From NCBI GenBank assembly GCA_964569055.1, contig CAZMSZ010000462.1, positions 1-5,575 of the forward strand: a DNA stretch of 5,575 nt, read 5' to 3'. This document shows, piece after piece, positions 1 through 4,911 of the stretch. Position 1 is the stretch's first letter. Each line of letters begins with the position of its first letter. Both the position numbers and the translations under genes were made by a program. Origin of the DNA: JAWLGW01 sp964569055. Its GTDB lineage: Bacteria > Planctomycetota > J058. The notes under the pieces were generated by a model. It saw only the letters and a list, made by a program, of their open reading frames with translations, had not been told where the DNA came from and did not search any database.

Positions 1-500
1 GGGTGGACGAGCCGGACGCGGCGCGCGGCGGCGCGGCCACGGCCGCGCTCGTCGCGGCGGCGCTCGCGCTCGCCCAGGCGGCGGGCGTCGCGCCGCCGGT
101 GCGGTTCGACCCGGCGCGGCTCCCCGTCGCGGCGCTGGCGGAGGTGCAGCAGGACCTCTCCCGGTTCGAGGGCCCCTGCCTCAACGCCTACGCCTGGGGC
201 GGGGTGGTCGCCTACGCGCTCTACCCCGAGCGCCTGGCGTACGTGAACGGGTTCAACGACCACTACGGCCCCGAGCGCCTGGCCGAGGCCCGGACCCTGC
301 TCGATCGTCGCGACGGCTGGGAGGCGATCCTGGCGGCGCGGGGCTTTCGCTGGGCGCTGCTCCCCAAGGGCGCGCCGCTGACCGTCGCGCTCGCAGCGCG
401 GCCGGAGTGGGCGGTCGTCCACGCCGACCCGCTCGCCACCTTGCTCGTGCGCGAGCGCGTCGTCCCCGCTGGAGGCGAAGGCTCCGGCCGCCTACGATGA
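1..500 (+). CDS. C-terminal part of a polytopic membrane protein, GT-C glycosyltransferase-like (5' end outside window)
   Basis: The frame is open to the left edge, so this is only the tail of a longer protein; the GTG at base 3 need not be a start. The visible 165 residues begin with one hydrophobic, Ala/Leu-rich helix (about residues 11-28), probably the last membrane span. A soluble domain follows. Its pattern is an aromatic-Trp-Gly-Gly stretch (YAWGG), then YPER, NGFNDHYG, a 'GWEAILAARGFRWALLPKG' stretch and a final 'PEWAVVHADPLATLLVRE'. From memory this order resembles the extracytoplasmic C-terminal domain after the membrane helices of bacterial GT-C (PMT/ArnT-like) glycosyltransferases. 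Those enzymes transfer sugars from polyprenyl-phosphate donors at the membrane. The catalytic N-terminal part is not visible, so enzymatic function is inference. The stop lies 4 nt before the next gene, suggesting one operon. Confidence 0.6.
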   Translation, partial: VDEPDAARGGAATAALVAAALALAQAAGVAPPVRFDPARLPVAALAEVQQDLSRFEGPCLNAYAWGGVVAYALYPERLAYVNGFNDHYGPERLAEARTLLDRRDGWEAILAARGFRWALLPKGAPLTVALAARPEWAVVHADPLATLLVRERVVPAGGEGSGRLR

Positions 501-504
501 GCGC

Positions 505-2085
505 GTGAGCGCCTGGGACTACGTGATCGTCGGGTCGGGGTTCGGCGGGAGCGTCTCGGCGCTGCGCCTCGCCGAGAAGGGCTACCGGGTGTGCGTGCTC
601 GAGAAGGGCCGCCGCTTCGCCCCTCGCGACTTCCCGCGCACCAACTGGGACCTGCGCCGCTGGCTGTGGCTGCCGCGGATCGGCTGGCGCGGCCTGTTCA
701 AAATGACCTTCCTCCCCCACGTCACGGTGCTCTCGGGCGTCGGGGTGGGCGGCGGGTCGCTCGTGTACGCCAACACGCTCCCGGTCCCCAAGGGCGAGTT
801 CTTCCGCGCCGCCTCCTGGGGGGACCTCGCCGACTGGGAGGCGGAGCTCGCGCCGCACTACGAGACGGCGCAGCGCATGCTGGGCGCCACCGAGAACCCC
901 CAGCGGACGTACGCCGATCAGGTGCTCGGCGAGGTCGCGAGCGAGGTGGGCCGCGCCGAGGCGTTCGGGCCGACGCGGGTGGCGGTCTACTTCGGCCGGC
1001 CGGGCGAGACGGTCCCCGACCCCTACTTCGGCGGCGCGGGCCCGGCGCGCACTGGCTGCACCGCGTGCGGCGGCTGCATGCTCGGCTGCCGGGTCGGCGC
1101 CAAGAACACGCTCGACAAGAACTACCTGTGGTTCGCCGAGCGGGCGGGCGCGCTGGTGCGGCCCGAGTCGGAGGTCGTGCGGGTCCGCCCCGAGCCGGGC
1201 GGCGGCTATCGGGTCGACGTCGTCGAGCGCCGGCGCCGGCGGCGCGTGTACCGCGCCAGGAACGTGGTGTTCGCGGGCGGCGTCATGGGCACGGTCGACC
1301 TGCTCCTGCGGCTGCGCGAGCGCGGCGACCTGCCCGACCTCTCGCCGCGGCTGGGGGAGTTCGTGCGCACCAACTCCGAGGCCCTGATCGGCGTGGTCAG
1401 CGCTCGCCGCGACCGCGACCTCTCGCGCGGGATCGCGATCACCTCGATCCTGCACACCGACGAGCACTCGCACCTCGAGCCCGTGCGCTACCCGGCCGGC
1501 TCGGGCTTCTTCCGGTTGATGGGCCTGCCTCACGTCGCGGGCGGCTCGCTCCCGGTGCGCCTGCTCGCCATGCTCGGTGAGGTGCTCCGTCATCCGATCC
1601 GCACCCTGCGCGCCTACCTCGTGCCCGACTGGGCCAAGAACACGCTGATCCTGCTCTACATGCGCACCCTGGACGGCCACCTCAGCCTGCGGCGCGGGCG
1701 CTCGCCGTTCACCGGCTTCGCCCGCGGCCTCACCACCGCGCTCGCCGAGGGGCCGGCGCCCGCGGCCTCGATCCCCGAGGCGACCGACCTCGCCTGGCGC
1801 GTGGCGGCCAAGGTCGATGGCGTGCCGCAGTCCATGGCGACCGAGACCCTGCTCGGGATCCCGACCACGGCCCACGTGCTCGGCGGCTGCTGCATGGGCC
1901 GGAGCGCGGCCGAGGGCGTGATCGACGCGGACCACCGCGTGTTCGGCTACGACGGGCTGTACGTGATCGACGGCTCGGCCGTCTCGGCCAACCCCGGGGT
2001 GAACCCCTCGCTCACGATCACGGCCCTGGCCGAGCGCGCCATGAGCAAGATCCCGCCGAAGGCGACCGCGCCCGGAGCCTCCTGA
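505..2085 (+). CDS. GMC-family FAD-dependent oxidoreductase, cholesterol-oxidase-like, with CxxCxxCxxxC cluster
   Basis: This 526-residue flavoprotein oxidises an alcohol, or a sterol-like or other hydrophobic substrate, using FAD. The N-terminus carries the Rossmann dinucleotide site GSGFGG (residues 10-15) with the ribose-binding acidic E33. A second FAD contact, the Gly-rich GVGVGGGSLVYAN, spans 78-90. The C-terminal GMC signature is present: H457 in HVLGGC and N500 in VNPS correspond to the catalytic His and Asn of Streptomyces cholesterol oxidase. The segment YDGLYVIDGSAVSANPGVNPS and the tail ITALAERA are typical of the family. Residues 185-195 hold four cysteines spaced C-x2-C-x2-C-x3-C, followed by the stretch GAKNTLDKNYLWFAE known from ChoD-like relatives. 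The length is slightly below that of mycobacterial ChoD. No signal peptide is visible. The GTG start has no clear Shine-Dalgarno sequence, so coupling to the upstream gene is plausible. The substrate is unknown; sterol specificity should not be assumed. Confidence 0.9.
   Translation: MSAWDYVIVGSGFGGSVSALRLAEKGYRVCVLEKGRRFAPRDFPRTNWDLRRWLWLPRIGWRGLFKMTFLPHVTVLSGVGVGGGSLVYANTLPVPKGEFFRAASWGDLADWEAELAPHYETAQRMLGATENPQRTYADQVLGEVASEVGRAEAFGPTRVAVYFGRPGETVPDPYFGGAGPARTGCTACGGCMLGCRVGAKNTLDKNYLWFAERAGALVRPESEVVRVRPEPGGGYRVDVVERRRRRRVYRARNVVFAGGVMGTVDLLLRLRERGDLPDLSPRLGEFVRTNSEALIGVVSARRDRDLSRGIAITSILHTDEHSHLEPVRYPAGSGFFRLMGLPHVAGGSLPVRLLAMLGEVLRHPIRTLRAYLVPDWAKNTLILLYMRTLDGHLSLRRGRSPFTGFARGLTTALAEGPAPAASIPEATDLAWRVAAKVDGVPQSMATETLLGIPTTAHVLGGCCMGRSAAEGVIDADHRVFGYDGLYVIDGSAVSANPGVNPSLTITALAERAMSKIPPKATAPGAS
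2074..2077 (+). promoter_or_regulatory. Ribosome binding site for the small membrane protein
   Basis: GGAG lies 7 nt before the ATG at 2085, inside the last codons of the GMC gene. With the TGATG stop/start overlap it supports translational coupling and fixes this start. Confidence 0.55.
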
Positions 2086-2525
2086 TGCTCGAGCTCCTGC
2101 TGGGCGCGGCCGTGCGGCTCGCGCTGCTGGTCGGCGCGGTCAAGCTGTTCGTGTGGGCGCGCCGGCGCGAGAAGGCGGCCCGCACGCGCTGGCGCCGGCG
2201 GGTCGGGCTGACGCTGTTCTTGCTGCCGCTGATCCTGTGGGTGGCCGAGCTCCTGCTGCCCGACGCGCTGCAGCCGCTCGTCGCCGCCTTGCGCGCGGTG
2301 GAGCGGGGGATCGACGCCGGCCTGGCCTACGTGATCGGCAAGGGCCAGCAGGAGCTGCAGGGGATCTGGCGGCTCGCGGTCAAGCCCATGGTCTACGCCG
2401 GGTTCTACGGCGGCGCCGGCGTGCTGATCGGCTGGCCGCTCGACGCGCTGCGCGCTCGGCGCGAGGCGCGCGAGGCCGAGGCCGCGCAGCAGGCGGGGCA
2501 GGTCAGCGAGCCGGAGGCGCGGTAG
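2085..2525 (+). CDS. Small membrane protein of unknown function, three predicted helices
   Basis: I do not recognise this 146-residue protein. Three hydrophobic segments are visible at about 4-24, 41-58 and 102-119. A strongly basic loop between the first two (residues 26-39, with ten Arg/Lys) should lie in the cytoplasm by the positive-inside rule. Between helices two and three is an amphipathic stretch (60-100, with Arg, Glu and Gln). The tail (120-146) is charged and Ala/Glu/Arg-rich, probably a short cytoplasmic helix. The ATG overlaps the TGA of the GMC gene by one base (TGATG) and is preceded by GGAG, so the two are almost certainly co-translated. The protein may anchor or assist the flavoprotein at the membrane; this rests only on the arrangement. 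Its 3' end overlaps the convergent lipoprotein gene by 23 bp. Confidence 0.75.
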   Translation: MLELLLGAAVRLALLVGAVKLFVWARRREKAARTRWRRRVGLTLFLLPLILWVAELLLPDALQPLVAALRAVERGIDAGLAYVIGKGQQELQGIWRLAVKPMVYAGFYGGAGVLIGWPLDALRARREAREAEAAQQAGQVSEPEAR

Positions 2526-3030
2526 CCGGGCTCTCGATCGCGATCAGCTCGAAGGACGGCTCGCCGCCCGGCTCCTCGACGCGGATCACCCCCGGGAAGG
2601 CCACCCCCTCCGGCCCGCGCGCCCAGAACACGCGCCGACCCGCGCGCGCCTCGACCCGGCAAGGGAGCGCGCGCTCGCCCACGTCGAGTGTGACGTCCTC
2701 GCCCTCGGGGAGCGCAGGAGCGGGGCGGCTGGCGAAGCGCAGCACGAGCGGCTCGCCGACCGGGGCGCCCGCGACGGTCGTGCGCACCTCGTAGCGCACC
2801 CCCGCGGGCTCGAGCCCCAGCACGGTCAACGTCTGCTCCGCGCCGGCCGCCAAGCGGAAGCGATGAACCGAGCCGACCACCGCGGGCGCCGTGGCCGCCG
2901 CCCGCTCGGCCTCCGCGCGGCCGCCCGGGCAGCCGGCCGCGGCCAGGGCGACGAGGGCGGCGAGGATCAAGGCGGGCGCGCCGTTGGGAGTCACGCTCCG
3001 GAACGTAACGGACGGCGAGCGCTCGCGCAC
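2503..3030 (-). CDS. Lipoprotein of unknown function, paralogue of the upstream lipoprotein
   Basis: This is a 175-residue secreted lipoprotein. A hydrophobic segment (about 18-33) ends in a lipobox AAGC with the lipidated cysteine at C34, followed by PGG, so maturation by Lgt and LspA is expected. The mature part is probably mostly beta strand: a VGSVHRF strand (about 52-58), EPAGVRYEVRTT (74-85), a C124-R-V motif followed by AG and W136, then PEGV (140-143) and a final FELIAIE strand (160-166). These elements occur in the same order in the lipoprotein encoded just upstream, so I read the two as diverged paralogues. The start is uncertain. GTG at 3030 gives Arg residues ahead of the hydrophobic core, but it sits in a hairpin. 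GTG at 2994 gives a more usual 21 residues before the cysteine but no positive charge. Neither has a well-spaced ribosome binding site. Molecular function is unknown. Confidence 0.75.
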   Translation of the reverse strand: MRERSPSVTFRSVTPNGAPALILAALVALAAAGCPGGRAEAERAAATAPAVVGSVHRFRLAAGAEQTLTVLGLEPAGVRYEVRTTVAGAPVGEPLVLRFASRPAPALPEGEDVTLDVGERALPCRVEARAGRRVFWARGPEGVAFPGVIRVEEPGGEPSFELIAIESPATAPPAR

Positions 3031-3041
3031 TCGCCGTCCGT
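3008..3041 (-). terminator. Perfect 12-bp inverted repeat, possible terminator or attenuator between the lipoprotein genes
   Basis: ACGGACGGCGAG (3008-3019) and CTCGCCGTCCGT (3030-3041) are exact reverse complements separated by a 10-nt loop. It lies 46 nt past the stop of the first lipoprotein gene on the minus strand. The minus-strand sequence after the stem is TTACGTTCC, so there is no real U tract; a classical intrinsic terminator is therefore not certain. The GTG start at 3030-3028 of the next gene is its first loop-side bases, which makes an attenuator or translational control element an alternative reading. Confidence 0.5.
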
Positions 3042-3087
3042 CGTCCGTCAGGGTCGACCGCCGAGGCGGCCGGCCAGCGTGGGTCGA

Positions 3088-3657
3088 TTACTCGATCGAC
3101 TTGAGCACGCTGACGACGTTCTCGCCCTGCATGGTCTTGACGCCGCCGGGGGCGAACGTCATCGAGGTCCAGGACTTGGTCCCGGCGTTCTCGTAGACCT
3201 TGCACTCGAACTTCACGCCGCTGACCTCGATGGTCTCGGTCGCGACGGGCTCGGGCGCCGCCGCGGGGGTCGCCGTGGTGTCGGCCGGGGCCGCCGCCGC
3301 GAGCGGGTAGGCGCCCTCGCCGGGCGTCTTGGTCTCGGTGCCGGCCACGTTCATGATGGTGGTCGTCTTGTACTTGATCTCGACGCCCGGCTTGATCTCG
3401 GTGATCTCGTAGATCATCTTCATGCCGTTGGTCATCTCGTAGGTGTACTTCTGCCCCACCTTGACGTGCGAGATGTCCATCCCGGTCTCGCTCTTCTCGT
3501 CGGTGGCGGCGGCGTCACCGCCGTCGGTCGCGGCGTCGGTGGCCGCGCCGTCGGTCGCGGGCGTGTCAGTGGCGGCGCCCCCGTCCTTCGGCGGCGGGCA
3601 GCCCATCAGAAGTCCGGTGAGCGCCAGGATGGCGGCGGTGCTGGTCAGCTTGCGCAT
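3088..3657 (-). CDS. Lipoprotein with Thr/Asp/Ala-rich linker, unknown function
   Basis: This 189-residue protein starts MRKLTS, has a hydrophobic core (about 8-19) and a lipobox LMGC with lipidated C20. A low-complexity linker rich in Ala, Thr and Asp (about 21-59, repeated ATDG units) would hold the folded domain away from the membrane. The domain begins with VKVGQKYTYEM (65-75), followed by a strand-rich region with KPGVEIKYKTTT (89-100), a Pro/Ala/Thr-rich insert (about 118-140), then EVSGVKFECKVYENAG with C152, W163, PGGV (170-173) and a terminal VVSVLKSIE. I recall similar unnamed lipoprotein domains from Planctomycetota, but cannot name a family. The frame remains open far upstream, but that extension is Arg/Pro-rich shadow sequence; the ATG at 3657 has the strongest ribosome binding site here and a proper signal peptide. 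Lys, Met and Ile content is higher than in the neighbours, consistent with good expression. Confidence 0.85.
   Translation of the reverse strand: MRKLTSTAAILALTGLLMGCPPPKDGGAATDTPATDGAATDAATDGGDAAATDEKSETGMDISHVKVGQKYTYEMTNGMKMIYEITEIKPGVEIKYKTTTIMNVAGTETKTPGEGAYPLAAAAPADTTATPAAAPEPVATETIEVSGVKFECKVYENAGTKSWTSMTFAPGGVKTMQGENVVSVLKSIE
3520..3560 (-). repeat. Direct repeat inside the lipoprotein linker
   Basis: GCCGTCGGTCGCGG occurs at 3520-3533 and again at 3547-3560, a 14-nt exact match with a 27-nt (nine-codon) period. It encodes the repeated ATDG units of the linker and keeps the reading frame, so it is a likely site of in-frame length variation. Confidence 0.7.
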
Positions 3658-3664
3658 GGTCTTA

Positions 3665-3674
3665 CCTCTCCCCC
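3665..3674 (-). promoter_or_regulatory. Strong ribosome binding site of the first lipoprotein gene
   Basis: On the minus strand GGGGGAGAGG lies 7 nt before the ATG at 3657. It is the best Shine-Dalgarno match in the window and decides the start against the longer upstream frame. Confidence 0.75.
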
Positions 3675-3675
3675 T

Positions 3676-3704
3676 TGCGTAAGGTCTAGGAACGGCGCTG
3701 CCAA
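3676..3704 (-). promoter_or_regulatory. Weak candidate promoter for the lipoprotein genes
   Basis: Minus-strand TTGGCA (3704-3699) matches five of six bases of a sigma-70 -35 box. Seventeen bases later comes TACGCA (3681-3676), a poor -10 box. The location in the divergent intergenic region is right, but the -10 match is weak and the sigma factors of this organism are unknown. Confidence 0.25.
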
Positions 3705-3722
3705 CGAGGCGAACCGCCGTGT

Positions 3723-3726
3723 GAGG
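3723..3726 (+). promoter_or_regulatory. Ribosome binding site for the exported zinc-ribbon protein
   Basis: GAGG lies 5 nt before the GTG at 3732. No other in-frame ATG or GTG occurs before the signal peptide core, so this site supports the start. Confidence 0.5.
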
Positions 3727-3731
3727 CGCAA

Positions 3732-4910
3732 GTGTCCGGCATCTCCGCGGGTGATGCAAGGGGCCATCGTGGACGGCGGTCCCCGTCCTGGGCGTGCCTG
3801 TACGTCGCCCTGCTGGGGTCCTTCGCCGGCGCCAATCGCGCTCACGCGGACGAGTTACGCTGCCCGCTCGACGGCGGTGTGCTGGGGCCGCCCGCTTCGA
3901 GCTGGAACCTCGCCGGCGGGGTGGACGCGGACGGGTGCGGCTGGAGCCTCGACGCCGAGGGGCGGCGGCGCGCGACCAGCCCGCAGGCGGTCGTGGGGTG
4001 CGGCGGCTGCGGGGCGGCCTTCCGGCGCGACCTCGTCCCCGCCGCGCTCTCGCCGGCGGAGGTCGCGGCGGTCCGGAGCGCGGCGGCCAGCGTGGGCCCG
4101 CGCGCCAGCGCCGAGCAGCGGCGCTGCGAGGTCGCGGCCGCGGTGGCGCGCGCGCTCGACCCGCCGCAGGCAGCGGCGCTCGCGGGCGAGCTGCTGCTGC
4201 GCGCGGCCCACGCGGCGCGCGCGCACGCCCTCGCCGACGGCCCCGACGAGGGCTACGCCCCCCGCGACCTGGCGGAGGCGCGCGAGCAGCTCGCGGCCCT
4301 GGCGGCGCGCGCCACGCGGCGGGCTCGCGACGCGGAGCCGGTGCGCACGATCGACGCCGCGCTGGCCGAGCTCGAGGCCGCGCGCGTCGCGCGGAGCTCC
4401 GCAGCGGCCGATCCGGGCGAGCCCGCCGGCTCGGTGGGCGCGCGCCTGCGCGCCTCGCGCGCGGCGGCCGAGCTCGCCGCGCTCGAGCGGCGCCTGCTCG
4501 AGGAGCGCGCCGTCGCCCTCGAGGCGGCGCGCGCCCGCGAGCCCGCCACTCGGGAGGAGCTCCGCCTGGCGCTCCTGCGCGCCCGCCTGCGCTGGGGCGA
4601 CCCGACCGGACGTGCCGAGGAGGTCGCGGCGTTGCGCGCGCAAGCGCCGGCCCTGAACGCGCTCCTCGACCGATTCGTCGCGGGCTGCACCGAGGAGGCG
4701 AGGCTGCTCGCGGCCGCGGGCGCGGCCTTGCGCGCGGCTGCGGAGGAGAGCGCCGACCCGGCGGAGCGCGCGCGGCTCGCGCTCTTGGCGGCGGAGTGCG
4801 CGCGCCGCCGCGGCGCGCGCGACGAGGCGCGCGCGCTGCTCGCGCTGGCCGCCGCCGCGGCGCCCGGCTCCGCCGACGTCGAGCAGGCGCGCGCCCTGCT
4901 GGGGCCCTGA
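3732..4910 (+). CDS. Exported DUF2225-like protein: degenerate zinc-ribbon plus long alpha-helical, TPR-like region
   Basis: This 392-residue protein has a type I signal peptide: basic n-region (R10-R16), hydrophobic core (about 20-34) and probable cleavage after AHA (37-39), giving an envelope or secreted protein. The mature N-terminus has C44-P-L-D-G, then NLAGGVDADGC (59-69) and C90-G-G-C93-G. In DUF2225-type proteins, as I recall them, the order is CPxC, an N-T-F-G-G-x-D-x-D segment, then CPRC; the match in order and spacing is good. The second cysteine of the first knuckle is Asp47 here. The rest (about 105-392) is almost all Ala/Glu/Arg/Leu helix, with coiled-coil character in the middle and a TPR-like helix pair near the C-terminus (about 344-392, AECARRRGARDEARALLALA). 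Its extreme Ala content inflates shadow frames on both strands. It starts 74 bp from the divergent lipoprotein gene and ends one base before the next gene. A scaffold or metal-binding role is inference. Confidence 0.7.
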   Translation: MSGISAGDARGHRGRRSPSWACLYVALLGSFAGANRAHADELRCPLDGGVLGPPASSWNLAGGVDADGCGWSLDAEGRRRATSPQAVVGCGGCGAAFRRDLVPAALSPAEVAAVRSAAASVGPRASAEQRRCEVAAAVARALDPPQAAALAGELLLRAAHAARAHALADGPDEGYAPRDLAEAREQLAALAARATRRARDAEPVRTIDAALAELEAARVARSSAAADPGEPAGSVGARLRASRAAAELAALERRLLEERAVALEAARAREPATREELRLALLRARLRWGDPTGRAEEVAALRAQAPALNALLDRFVAGCTEEARLLAAAGAALRAAAEESADPAERARLALLAAECARRRGARDEARALLALAAAAAPGSADVEQARALLGP

Positions 4911-4911
4911 C

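Larger units (their letters stand above)
3658..3731. other. Divergent intergenic region between the lipoprotein and zinc-ribbon genes
   Basis: These 74 bp must hold the start signals for both units B and C unless promoters lie inside the genes. Besides the two ribosome binding sites and a weak minus-strand promoter, there is a 6-bp inverted repeat, ACGGCG (3692-3697) and CGCCGT (3715-3720), spaced by 17 nt. It could be an operator half-site pair but is short enough to be chance in this composition. I see no convincing plus-strand sigma-70 promoter. Confidence 0.5.

Noticed and set aside
253..1935. 560-residue open frame on the minus strand opposite the GMC gene
   Set aside because: Arg/Ala/His-rich translation with no domain or signal; it is the antisense shadow of a clearly recognisable flavoprotein in very GC-rich DNA.
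3058..3075. Short palindromes near the lipoprotein stop (CCGCCGAGGCGG, GGCCGGCC)
   Set aside because: Short stems with tiny loops are common in this base composition, and the 12-bp hairpin nearby explains the region better.
2863..4656. 597-residue plus-strand frame crossing the lipoprotein genes
   Set aside because: It crosses opposite-strand lipoprotein genes and the divergent intergenic region, with repetitive Gly/Arg-rich translation and no domain.
4799..4850. Alternating GCGC tracts and an 8-bp stem (GCGCGCCG / CGGCGCGC) suggesting Z-DNA or a hairpin
   Set aside because: It lies inside Ala/Arg codons of the helical protein, where GCG and CGC codons produce such patterns by composition alone.
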